The notes under the pieces: model-generated | What the model saw: only the letters and a program-made list of their open reading frames with translations | Told to the model about the DNA's origin: nothing | Databases searched by the model: none | Shown: piece after piece, positions 26,072 through 34,543 of the stretch | Layout of the letters: the number at the start of each line of letters is the position of its first letter | Position numbering within the stretch: position 1 is the first letter of the stretch | Assembly (NCBI GenBank): GCA_039931615.1 | Contig: JBDTRR010000010.1 | Coordinates: 1 to 64,000, forward strand | DNA length: 64,000 bases | Direction of reading: 5' to 3' | Origin: JAHFUI01 sp039931615 | Lineage (GTDB): Bacteria; Acidobacteriota; Vicinamibacteria; Vicinamibacterales; CAVVIG01 | Program-made: the position numbers and the translations under genes

Positions 26072-27024
26072 GCGCAGTCGCCGATTCGCTGCGCTCGTCG
26101 TTCGGCGCCGATCGCGTGCGCGCCGAAGTGCCGCTCGCGCCGTTCACCACCTTTCGAGTCGGCGGTCCGGCCGAGTGGCTGGTCGAGACGCGGAGCAGCG
26201 ACGAGTTGGTGATGGCGCTGGCGATTGCTCACGCGGGGCAGGTGCCGGTGACGATACTCGGCGGCGGTTCGAACGTCCTGGTGTCGGACGCCGGTCTGCG
26301 CGGCCTCGTGATACGGCCGCGCGGCGGCGCGGTGCAGCGGCTCGGCGCCGGACGTGTCCGTGCCGACGCCGCGGTGTCGATCAACGGCCTGGTGCGCTGG
26401 ACCATCTCACGCGGCTGCGCCGGGTTGGAAGCGTGGGCCGGCACACCGGGGACGGTTGGCGGCGCGATTTTCGGCAATGCCCACTTCGGGGGCCGTCTGA
26501 TCGGCGACCTCGTCGCCGGCGTCAGGCTGGCCGCAGCCGACGGCACCATCAGCGACGTCCCGAACGCTGATCTGGCGTTCGGCTACGATCGCAGCCGGCT
26601 GCAGGGCTCCGGAGAGGTGTTGCTGTCGGCGACCTTTCGCGTTGGCTCCGGTGAGCCGGCGGCGCTGCGCGCCACGGCGCGCGCCTCGCTGGCGTTTCGC
26701 AAGCAGACGCAGCCGCTCGACACGCGCAACGCCGGGTGTATCTTCCAGAATCCCGATCCGATCCGCGATCGCCTTCCGCCCGGCGTGCCGTACGCGGCTG
26801 GCGCCCTGGTCGATCGCGCCGGCTTGAAAGGCGCTGTCGTCGGCGGCGCCCGCGTCTCGCCGGCCCATGGCAACTTCATCGTCAACGAGGGGACGGCCAC
26901 CGCCCTCGACATCCGCCGCCTGATCGCGCGCTGCAGGGACGAAGTGCGCGCCCGCTTCGGCGTCGATCTGCGGGAGGAAATCGTGTATCTGGGGCGCTTC
27001 GATTATGTCGAAACTACGGATTGA
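26068..27024 (+). CDS. murB: UDP-N-acetylenolpyruvoylglucosamine reductase
   Basis: A 318-residue flavoenzyme that reduces the MurA product to UDP-MurNAc with NADPH. FAD-binding segments TTFRVGGPAEWLVE, ILGGGSNVLVSDAGLRG and WAGTPGTVGGAIFGNA are present. The catalytic-donor loop reads NAGCIFQNP, with Cys where many MurB proteins have Ser; such Cys variants occur in other bacteria. The C-terminal HGNFIVNEGTAT motif carries the conserved Glu. The start is GTG 26068, overlapping pxpC; it overlaps murA by 20 nt. Confidence 0.94.
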   Translation: MSAVADSLRSSFGADRVRAEVPLAPFTTFRVGGPAEWLVETRSSDELVMALAIAHAGQVPVTILGGGSNVLVSDAGLRGLVIRPRGGAVQRLGAGRVRADAAVSINGLVRWTISRGCAGLEAWAGTPGTVGGAIFGNAHFGGRLIGDLVAGVRLAAADGTISDVPNADLAFGYDRSRLQGSGEVLLSATFRVGSGEPAALRATARASLAFRKQTQPLDTRNAGCIFQNPDPIRDRLPPGVPYAAGALVDRAGLKGAVVGGARVSPAHGNFIVNEGTATALDIRRLIARCRDEVRARFGVDLREEIVYLGRFDYVETTD

Positions 27025-28258
27025 AGGCGGTCACCGGGTGGCCGGCCGGGTCGAGGTCGAAGGCAACAAGAACGCGGCGCTGCCGCTGCTCGCGGCCTGC
27101 CTGCTGACGACGGAAGCGTGCGTGCTCACCAACGTGCCGCTGATCCGCGATGTCGAGGTGATGGCGCGGCTGCTCATCGATCTCGGCGCCGAGGTCGATG
27201 GCATCGGGACCACGACGCTGCGGGTGCGGTGCCGGGAGGTCGTCAAGGACGAGCCGGATCCGGTGCTGGTCGGTCGCCTGCGCGGATCGGTGCTGCTGCT
27301 CGGTCCGCTTCTGGCGCGGCGGGGGAGCGCCCGTCTGGCTCCGCCCGGCGGCGACTTTCCGGCCCGCCGCACGCTGGCGACACACCTCGAGGCGCTGGTG
27401 GCGATGGGAACGCACGTGGGCGACGGCCCCGATCACCACCTCGAGGCGCCGGACGGCCTGAAGGCGACGTCGATCTACCTGTTCGAGGCGTCAGTGACCG
27501 CTACCGAAACGGCGATTCTGGCCGCCGTCGGGGCGCCAGGCGTGTCGGAAATCCGTCATGCCGCCTGTGAGCCGCACGTCGCCGAGCTCTGCGTGTTCCT
27601 GCAGCAGCTGGGCGTCGGCATTACCGGCGGCGGGACGTCGACGATTCGCATCGAAGGAGGCGGGACGCTCGGCGGCGCCGAACATCGACTGTGGGGCGAT
27701 TACATCGAAGCCGGCAGCTGGGCGGTGGTCGCGCTCGTCACCGGTGGCGAGATCGAGATCGCCGGCGCGCGCCCCGAGGACATCGAGGTGGTGGCCGCCG
27801 TACTTCAGCGCTTCGACGTCCGCTGCGGCATGCACGGCGACGTGTTCCGCGTCGAGCCATCGACGCCGACAGCCGCCGGCCGCATCACCACCGGCCTGTG
27901 GCCCGGATTTCCCAGCGACCTGGTCAGCCTGGTGACCGTGCTCGCCACCCAGGCCGCCGGCCGGACGCTGGTCCACGACTGGATGTACGAGCTGCGCCTG
28001 TTCGCGCTCGAGCAGCTGAGCGGCATGAGCGCGGATCTCTTTCTCTGCGATCCGCACCGCATCATCGTCACGGGCGCGCGGCAGCTGCACGGCCGGCCGC
28101 TCGACAGCCGGGACATCAGATCAGGAATGGCGCTGATTGCCGCCGCGCTGGCGGCGCAGGGCGAAACCGTACTGTCGCCGCTCGAAACGGTGGAACGAGG
28201 CTATGGCCGCCTGGTCGAGCGCCTGACGGAGCTGGGGGCAACGGTGGAACGGATCTAA
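27005..28258 (+). CDS. murA: UDP-N-acetylglucosamine 1-carboxyvinyltransferase, Asp-type active site
   Basis: A 417-residue EPSP-synthase-fold enzyme that adds enolpyruvate to UDP-GlcNAc, the first committed step of peptidoglycan synthesis. The N-terminal EGNKNAALP holds the catalytic Lys-Asn pair; WPGFPSDLVS carries the Asp of the PGFP(S/T)D motif, and DIRSGMALI the C-terminal Arg. In the mobile loop, PPGGDFPARRTLATHL has Asp where E. coli has Cys115. That substitution is known from mycobacteria and chlamydiae, where it gives fosfomycin insensitivity. It could also be a MurA-like paralogue, but position after murB favours MurA. Confidence 0.92.
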   Translation: MSKLRIEGGHRVAGRVEVEGNKNAALPLLAACLLTTEACVLTNVPLIRDVEVMARLLIDLGAEVDGIGTTTLRVRCREVVKDEPDPVLVGRLRGSVLLLGPLLARRGSARLAPPGGDFPARRTLATHLEALVAMGTHVGDGPDHHLEAPDGLKATSIYLFEASVTATETAILAAVGAPGVSEIRHAACEPHVAELCVFLQQLGVGITGGGTSTIRIEGGGTLGGAEHRLWGDYIEAGSWAVVALVTGGEIEIAGARPEDIEVVAAVLQRFDVRCGMHGDVFRVEPSTPTAAGRITTGLWPGFPSDLVSLVTVLATQAAGRTLVHDWMYELRLFALEQLSGMSADLFLCDPHRIIVTGARQLHGRPLDSRDIRSGMALIAAALAAQGETVLSPLETVERGYGRLVERLTELGATVERI

Positions 28259-28283
28259 TTGCTGAGTGCCGATTGCTGATTGG

Positions 28284-28316
28284 TAATTCCTAATTCCTAA
28301 TTCCTAATTCCTAATT
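28284..28316. repeat. Heptamer tandem array (TAATTCC)
   Basis: Four perfect TAATTCC units followed by a partial TAATT lie between the converging murA and secretin genes. The array is AT-rich in a GC-rich region, and its end overlaps the stop codon of the secretin gene. Confidence 0.9.
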
Positions 28317-30139
28317 TACTGGGCCGGCCTGATCGTCGGCAGCCCAGGCAGACCCGGTTGGGACGCCGGCGGGGAAGGGGGCACCGGGGCGGGCCCTGGA
28401 ATCGTCGGCGGCGGTTCCTGCAGCCGCGGCGGTTCGGGCGCGAACGGTTCTCCTCCCGGTGCCAGCGAATCCCGGCCCATCCTGAACGGCCGGAGGTCGG
28501 ACTCGTTGAGATCCAGCACCCGGATGATGTGCGGCGTCAGCGTCAGGATGATGTCGGTTTGCTGCGTCGTCTTCGACGTGTGCCCGAACAGCCGCCCGAC
28601 CAGCGGAAGATCGGTCAGCCCGGGAATTCCGTCCAGGCCCTGACGCTCGTCGTCGCGGATCAGTCCGGCCAGCATGTTGGTTTCGCCATCGCGCAACCGG
28701 ATCACCGTGTTGATTTCGCGGTTGCCGAAGGTGGGCAGTCCACCGAAGCCGGCGCCCGAGATACTGGTGACGGCCACCTTGAGGTCGAGCGTTACATCAT
28801 CGTCGTGATGCGTGCGCGGGGTGATGGCGATGTTGACGCCGATGGTCTCGTATTGATACGACACGATCGGCTGCTGCGGGGTGCCGCCGGTGGCGATCGG
28901 CGTGAACGTCGCCTGCGGCACCGGGACCTTTTCGCCGAACCGCGCCTGGGCGGGCAGGCCCTCCGACGTTCTCAGCTGCGGGTTGGCCAGCGTCCGTGTA
29001 TTGGTGTCGCTTTTGATCAGCCGGTAATACAGCCCCGGCAGGCTGGCAAACAGCCAGTCCGACTGGGTCAGGCTGCGCAGCGACCGCAGGCTCACCGAGC
29101 CGCTGGTGCCCTGGTTCAGGCCGACCGAGCCGTTGATGCCAGGGGACCCGGGCGATGCCAGCTGCAGTCCGTATTCGAGCAGCCTGGTCCGATCGACTTC
29201 CAGCAGCTCGACGTCGATGAGGACCTCCGGCCGCGCCTTGTCGATGGCCGACAGCACGCGCCCGGCTGCGGCCAGGCGTTCCGGCGTGTCCTTGATCGTC
29301 AGCGCGTTGGTCGCGTTGGTGGGGGCGATGCGGCGCAGGTCGACCACCAGCCGGAGCAGATCCATCGCCTCCTTGAGATCGGCGTTGCTCAGGTAGAAGG
29401 TCTGCAGGACCTCTTCCTCGTACTCGCGGCGCTTCGCCGGTGTGTCGGGAATGACGGTGATCGACCGCGGCGCCGTGACCCGGAAGAACGTGCGTGCAGT
29501 GCCGGACACGGCGTTGAGCGCGTCCTCCAGCGAGGCGTTGCGCAGGTCGATCGTCACCGGCGATTCGCGGAACGCCGGGTCGAACGACAGGCTGAGGTCG
29601 GCGTATCTGGCGATATAGAGGAAGACGTCGCGGCTGCTGGCGTCGCGGAACATCACCGTCGTCGGCATCCGGACGTTGGCGGGGAGGTCGAGGCCCGGCG
29701 GGGGAAGGTCCCGGGTCCGCTCGACCAGCGTCTGCAGCCGGGTCTTGCCTTCACGCGACACCGCGATCTTGGTGCGCAGCTGCGACCGGGTCGACCGGAG
29801 CTCCTCATCGACCGCGCCATTGCCCGGGTTCAGTTCGGCGGCGAGCTCGTACTCCACCAGCGACTCTTCGAGCTTGCCGGTCGCGGCGAGGCGCCGGCCG
29901 CGCTGAAAGTGCTGCTCGGAGGCGCGCAGCCTGGCCCGGTCGAGGCCGAGGCGGACGGCAACATCGCCCGGCTTCAGCTTCAGCGCCTTGCCGTACTCGA
30001 CGACGGCCAGGTCGTAATCCTGCAGCCGTTCGGCATCACGTCCGTGGCGGGTCGCCGAGGAAGCGGCGCAGCCGCTGACCATGAGGCAGACGACGACCAC
30101 GGTGCCGGCGAATCCGAAACGGTCAGCGAGTGGGTGCAT
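28316..30139 (-). CDS. TPR-containing secretin lipoprotein (GspD/PilQ superfamily)
   Basis: A 607-residue outer-membrane channel protein. A lipoprotein signal (CLMVSGC lipobox) is followed by TPR-like repeats (residues about 30-110), an N0 domain (MPTTVMFRDASSRDVF...), an N1 domain (TFYLSNADLKEAMDLL) and a secretin domain ending in LPLVGRLFGHTSKTTQQTDIILTLTPHIIR. The last 60 residues are Pro-rich. ATG 30139 is chosen because it gives a compact signal peptide; it overlaps lolA by 17 nt. No other type II secretion genes are nearby, so it is an orphan or serves machinery encoded elsewhere. It differs from PilQ at 45847. Confidence 0.88.
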   Translation of the reverse strand: MHPLADRFGFAGTVVVVCLMVSGCAASSATRHGRDAERLQDYDLAVVEYGKALKLKPGDVAVRLGLDRARLRASEQHFQRGRRLAATGKLEESLVEYELAAELNPGNGAVDEELRSTRSQLRTKIAVSREGKTRLQTLVERTRDLPPPGLDLPANVRMPTTVMFRDASSRDVFLYIARYADLSLSFDPAFRESPVTIDLRNASLEDALNAVSGTARTFFRVTAPRSITVIPDTPAKRREYEEEVLQTFYLSNADLKEAMDLLRLVVDLRRIAPTNATNALTIKDTPERLAAAGRVLSAIDKARPEVLIDVELLEVDRTRLLEYGLQLASPGSPGINGSVGLNQGTSGSVSLRSLRSLTQSDWLFASLPGLYYRLIKSDTNTRTLANPQLRTSEGLPAQARFGEKVPVPQATFTPIATGGTPQQPIVSYQYETIGVNIAITPRTHHDDDVTLDLKVAVTSISGAGFGGLPTFGNREINTVIRLRDGETNMLAGLIRDDERQGLDGIPGLTDLPLVGRLFGHTSKTTQQTDIILTLTPHIIRVLDLNESDLRPFRMGRDSLAPGGEPFAPEPPRLQEPPPTIPGPAPVPPSPPASQPGLPGLPTIRPAQ

Positions 30140-30797
30140 CGGTAACAACATCGACACCGCGGGGAATGGTGAACGCGAACTCCTTATCGGCGACATCGGT
30201 GTTTTCCTTCAGGTTGCTGAAAGAAAAGCTCGACAGACCGCCTTGCGCATCGGACGTGACCAGGCCGCGCAGCTGGAGCGTCTGGGGCGCGACCTCGAGC
30301 AGCAGCCAGTCGTACTCCCGCTGCGGTTTCTTCGGCACCAGCTTGAGCGCCCGGGTGCCGGCCGGGGCGCCGGCGGGCGGCTCGACAATCGAGGCTGAAA
30401 AATCGCGCGTGAGGTTGCCCTTCCCGGTCAGGAACATCGTCGGCGTCGTGATCTGGTCGTCGGGCGGGATGGAGGTGACCATCACCTGTTTGTCCTGCGG
30501 GATGTACGAATACAGCTTCACCCCGTCGGAGACGAACAGCTTCTGCTCGGGCGCCGTGTATTGCCAGCGCATCTTGCCGGGCTTCTTGACGAGCAGGCGG
30601 CCCCGCTCGACGATCTCCTTCTTGAGCACCCCGCCGCGGTAGGTATGGATGAACTCGGCGGAGAAATCCCTGATCCCGTCGTACTTGCGCTGCAGCGACT
30701 GCGCGAGATCCTGTGCGCTCGAGTCGGCGGCGCTCTGCGCCCCGCTCGAACCGGCGACGAGCAGGGCGAGCGCGGTGAGCAGAAGAGCTCGGTGCAT
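30123..30797 (-). CDS. lolA: Outer-membrane lipoprotein carrier protein LolA-like
   Basis: A 224-residue periplasmic protein with a signal peptide (MHRALLLTALALLVAGSSGAQ). LolA ferries lipoproteins from LolCDE to the outer membrane. Family features: FSAEFIHTYRGGVLKKEIVERGRLLVKKPGKMRWQY in the N-terminal half and the end segment SFSFSNLKENTDVADKEFAFTIPRGVDVV. It lies directly upstream of the secretin lipoprotein gene, a plausible client. ATG 30797 places the signal peptide correctly. Confidence 0.88.
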   Translation of the reverse strand: MHRALLLTALALLVAGSSGAQSAADSSAQDLAQSLQRKYDGIRDFSAEFIHTYRGGVLKKEIVERGRLLVKKPGKMRWQYTAPEQKLFVSDGVKLYSYIPQDKQVMVTSIPPDDQITTPTMFLTGKGNLTRDFSASIVEPPAGAPAGTRALKLVPKKPQREYDWLLLEVAPQTLQLRGLVTSDAQGGLSSFSFSNLKENTDVADKEFAFTIPRGVDVVTDAPTR

Positions 30798-30844
30798 GAA
30801 GGGCCTCGGCTGCTTGGGTGGTCTCCGGCTCCCGCCGGCCGTTC

Positions 30845-32800
30845 TCAACGATAACAGAGATACCGCGGCTGCGGGGCGAAGATGCCGGCCGCATATCCTG
30901 ATTCGATCGGCCTGCCGGCGGGGTCGAACGCGACCAGGCTGACGCCGCGCTCGATGATCAGCGCGTGGTGCCGCGCGGCAACCACCTGGCCGAACCCCAT
31001 GCGCCGGATCGTGTCGGCGGCCAGCCACGACTCCATGCGCACCTCGACCGGAACTCCGGCCAGATCGACCCGATACCGGAACGGCCGCGCCGAGCCGGCC
31101 GTCAGGACCGGCCGTTCGCCGATCACTCCCGCCAGCGCCGCGTAGTCGCCACCGGGTATCGACGTCAGCCGGCCGCCGCTCAACACCGCCGCGGCGCGGT
31201 CCAGATCGGCGGTGTCGATCGTGAACTCCCGCGATGGTTTGAGCACGGCGAGCACGTAGCGCGTGCCCGGAGCGAGATTCTGGACCAGCCGGGTGACCGT
31301 CGGTGGCTCCAGGCCGGGGGCGGCCCGCGTCGGGATGAGCGGACCGTAGGCGTCGCGGAGCCGGTCGCGGGCGACCGCGGTCAGCGCCACGTCGCGCCCA
31401 ATCTCGTCGTTGTCGCGCACCAGCGCCGGCGCGTAGAGCAGGACATCCGCCAGCCGCGCGTAGGCGATCTCCGGCCGTTCGTGGCTGGCGTAGTACGACA
31501 ACCCGTTCTCGACCTGCCAGTTCAGATCCGTGAGGAGGATGGAGGAGCGGACGTCGATGCCGGCGGTCAGCGCACTCAGCACGGTCGACGGCCGGCGGTC
31601 TTCACTGCGATCCAGCGCCGGATAGTCGCGATAGATCCGCAGGCCGGCGTAGCCAATCAATATCAGACCGGCCACGGCCACCCCTGATGAAGCCAGCCAC
31701 CGATCGGGGGAATCATGGTCCCAGCCGGCCTGCCGGCCGGTGCGGTCCGGCTGCCGCCGGGGCCACACCGCCGTGACTGCCCGGCCCACGCATACCGCGC
31801 CGGGCGCCGCCAGCAGCGCGACGATCAGGTGCGACGGCAGATAGAAGACGTGCGCGTCCCCGACGTTGTAGCTGAACGCGAACAGCACGTTGACGATGTA
31901 GGCGGTGGCGAGCAGCGCGGTGCGGCGGCGGCTCTTCGTCGCCAGCGCGGTCACTCCGATCGCGGCGAGCAGCACTCCGCCCCAGCCGAATTGCTGGAGC
32001 AGATCGAAGCGGTACATCGCGGCGTGGTCGCCCGCCATTCCCGACGGCACCTGCAGCGCCATCGACTCGCGCCAGTCGCTCTTGGTGATGTCGAACCAGC
32101 CGGCCCGCACGGCGTCGAGGAATCGATCAGGCGGATGGGGCCCGAACCACAGGGTTCGGAGATTCCAGCCGTACTGCAGGGCGCCGGCCGCGGCCGCGGC
32201 CAGCGCGAGGGTGATCACCGGCCAGGTCAGGAGCGATCGCCATCCTCGCGGCGCCGCCGCCAGCAGGAAGATCGTATAGGCCGGCGCCAGCAGAATCATC
32301 GACAGATGGTTGCCGAACGCGACCGCGTAGACGGCGAAGAAGGTGCCGAGCCGCGCCAGCGTCGGCCGCTCCTCCCATCGCAGCAGCAGGCCGAGCGTCA
32401 GCCCGATGGCGAGCATGTGCAGCGCATAGACCTCGGCGATGATCGACTGGCTCCAGAACGTGTACGACCCGGCGAAGAGCAGCGCGCTGCCGACGCCGGC
32501 CACGACGGATCCGGAGATCGCGCTGGCGACGAGCGTCAGGAGTCCGCAGGCGATCGCCGCTTCGGCGGCGGACGCGAGGTTGAGGCTGTGCGCGGCGGGG
32601 CCGCCCACCAGGCGGAGGAAGGCGGCGGAGACGGCGAAGTACAACGGATAGCCGTCGCGCGGCGTGATGATCGGCGATCCCACCATCGTCTGGAACGATC
32701 CGGTGTCGCCGAAATCGAACCCGGGCAGCAGCGTCGCCCGGTAGAGGGCGAAGGTGACGGCGGTGACTGCGATCGCCGCCGGAACCGCCCGTCGCGTCAT
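30845..32800 (-). CDS. DUF2723-family multispan membrane protein
   Basis: A 651-residue protein with about ten N-terminal membrane helices and a large C-terminal soluble region. The motif DFGDTGSFQTM near residue 29 and TFWSQSIIAEVYALHML match the DUF2723 family, related in topology to GT-C glycosyltransferases. Members are common in Acidobacteriota and Bacteroidetes; eukaryotic relatives include TMEM260, an O-mannosyltransferase. A lipid-linked sugar transferase role is therefore possible but not shown. The acidic GDTG near the N-terminus fits a GT-C catalytic site. Neighbours give no clear pathway. Confidence 0.83.
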   Translation of the reverse strand: MTRRAVPAAIAVTAVTFALYRATLLPGFDFGDTGSFQTMVGSPIITPRDGYPLYFAVSAAFLRLVGGPAAHSLNLASAAEAAIACGLLTLVASAISGSVVAGVGSALLFAGSYTFWSQSIIAEVYALHMLAIGLTLGLLLRWEERPTLARLGTFFAVYAVAFGNHLSMILLAPAYTIFLLAAAPRGWRSLLTWPVITLALAAAAAGALQYGWNLRTLWFGPHPPDRFLDAVRAGWFDITKSDWRESMALQVPSGMAGDHAAMYRFDLLQQFGWGGVLLAAIGVTALATKSRRRTALLATAYIVNVLFAFSYNVGDAHVFYLPSHLIVALLAAPGAVCVGRAVTAVWPRRQPDRTGRQAGWDHDSPDRWLASSGVAVAGLILIGYAGLRIYRDYPALDRSEDRRPSTVLSALTAGIDVRSSILLTDLNWQVENGLSYYASHERPEIAYARLADVLLYAPALVRDNDEIGRDVALTAVARDRLRDAYGPLIPTRAAPGLEPPTVTRLVQNLAPGTRYVLAVLKPSREFTIDTADLDRAAAVLSGGRLTSIPGGDYAALAGVIGERPVLTAGSARPFRYRVDLAGVPVEVRMESWLAADTIRRMGFGQVVAARHHALIIERGVSLVAFDPAGRPIESGYAAGIFAPQPRYLCYR

Positions 32801-32810
32801 CTCGGGTGGT

Positions 32811-34430
32811 TCAGCGGGCGCGCTTGTGGGCGATCGCGGCGCGGACCTCGGCGAGCGGCCGCGTGTTCAGGACGTGCCGCGCTTCGACCCAGCCGCGGCG
32901 TGCGGTCATGACGCCCAGGTGCATCTGACGGCTGAGCCGATCCGCATGGTGGCCGTCACTGTCCACCGTGACGGTCGCGCCGGCGGCGATCGCCCGGCGT
33001 GACAGCGTACCGTCCATGTCGAGGTGCGACGGCGCGCCGTCGATCTCGAGCAGTGTGCCGGTTTCCACCGCCGCGTCGATCAACCGGCCATAGTCGAGGT
33101 CGTAACCGGGCCGATGCGGCACCATCCGGTTGGTCGGGTGCGTGATCAGCGTGACGAGCGGATGACGCAGCGCGCCGAGATAGCGGCGCAGCAGCTGATC
33201 CGGTCCATGTCCGGCGCGATGGTGGAGCGATGCCAGCACGATGTCGAACCGTTCGAGCACGCGATCCGGAAAATCGAGCTTGCCATCCGGCAGGATGTCC
33301 ACTTCGCAGCCGTGCAGGATGGCGATCTCCGGAAACCGCTGGCGCAGCTCCGCGACTTCCTCCGTCTGCTGCTGCACGTTCTGCACGGTCAGGGTGTGCG
33401 CGACACCGGATGCCGGCGAGTGGTCGGTGATCGCCATGTACTCGTAGCCCAGATCGCGGCAGGTGCGGACCATCTTCTCGATCGGATCCCGGCCGTCGCT
33501 CCAGAGCGAATGCATGTGCAGGTCGCCGCGGATGTCGGCTTCGGTCAGCAGGCGGGGCAGCGCCCCGCGTCCGGCCGCCGCGATTTCGTCCTCCCCGTGG
33601 CGAATCTCGGGTGGGATCCACGGCAGATCGAGCGCCGCGTAGATCTCCTCCTCCGACGCGGCGGCTCGCAGGGCGCCGCCCGGCGCCTGCAGGCCCTCTG
33701 ACGTCAGCTGCCAGCCGCGATCCGCCGCGCGTCGGCGCAGCAGATTGAAATGCCCGGCCGACCCGGTCAGATAGAGCAGGGTCGAGCCGGCGTTGTCAGG
33801 CGCCGGGAGACGCACGCCCACCTGAGTACGGTTCACCAGGAGGTAGGCGCACCGGGCACTCTTCAGCAGTACCCGATCGAGGTCCGGCACGCCGGCGACC
33901 GCCTCGAGCGCCGGCGATGGATCGGCGGCCGCCGCCACCACTTCGATATCACCAACCATGTCCTGCCCGCGGCGGAGCGATCCGGCCGGCAGCGCCCATA
34001 CGACACCGGGAAGCGAACGGAGCTGGGTCAGAATTGGTTCGACCAGAGCGTCGGCGCGGCCGAGGGGGATGCGCGGAATCGAGAGGCGCAGTTCCGGAAG
34101 GACCGCGGCGACCGCGCGTTCGACGGTTTCCCCCAGGCCATCGACCCGGCGGATGGACTGACTGTGGATCGCGGCCGCCAGGTCGGCCAGGGCGGTGACG
34201 CCACAGTGCTCGTGCAGCAGGGCGAGTTGATGGGTGGTCACGGCGCCGGACTCGTACAGCCACCGCAGGTCAGCCGGGAGATCAGCGATGGCAGACTCGA
34301 ACAGCACCCACGCGCCCGTCTCCTCGAGATGGCGAAGGGCGAGCAGCACCGCGGGGTCGCTTCCGGCCGGCGGACTGTCGAGGAGAGCCGCCAGGTCGGT
34401 GTCCGAGTCGATCCGGCTGGCACGGACCAA
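32811..34430 (-). CDS. PolX-like protein with degenerate polymerase site and intact PHP domain
   Basis: At least 539 residues, a divergent paralogue of PolX at 18067. The palm keeps GSLRRG, but the catalytic pair reads GDIEVV instead of GDLDIL. The third Asp is lost: TQVGVRLP stands where PolX has FQSDLRLV. The PHP metal motifs are complete (DLHMHSLWSDG, ITDHSPA, GCEVDI, ASLHH, THPTNR, DSDGHH). A phosphoesterase without polymerase activity is inferred. TTG 34430 may not be the true start: about 35 more codons upstream look coding (SRLAWLARIRGG), with an AGGAG near 34533 and an in-frame CTG at 34517. Confidence 0.85.
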   Translation of the reverse strand: MVRASRIDSDTDLAALLDSPPAGSDPAVLLALRHLEETGAWVLFESAIADLPADLRWLYESGAVTTHQLALLHEHCGVTALADLAAAIHSQSIRRVDGLGETVERAVAAVLPELRLSIPRIPLGRADALVEPILTQLRSLPGVVWALPAGSLRRGQDMVGDIEVVAAAADPSPALEAVAGVPDLDRVLLKSARCAYLLVNRTQVGVRLPAPDNAGSTLLYLTGSAGHFNLLRRRAADRGWQLTSEGLQAPGGALRAAASEEEIYAALDLPWIPPEIRHGEDEIAAAGRGALPRLLTEADIRGDLHMHSLWSDGRDPIEKMVRTCRDLGYEYMAITDHSPASGVAHTLTVQNVQQQTEEVAELRQRFPEIAILHGCEVDILPDGKLDFPDRVLERFDIVLASLHHRAGHGPDQLLRRYLGALRHPLVTLITHPTNRMVPHRPGYDLDYGRLIDAAVETGTLLEIDGAPSHLDMDGTLSRRAIAAGATVTVDSDGHHADRLSRQMHLGVMTARRGWVEARHVLNTRPLAEVRAAIAHKRAR

Positions 34431-34543
34431 GGCTTCGGCGCTTCTCAGCAGGCGCTCCTCGTCGCTGCCGCCGCGAATCCGGGCCAGCCAGGCGAGCCGT
34501 GACAGCGTCGCCGGCAGGGTGACAGCCGATTCTCCTGGAATTG

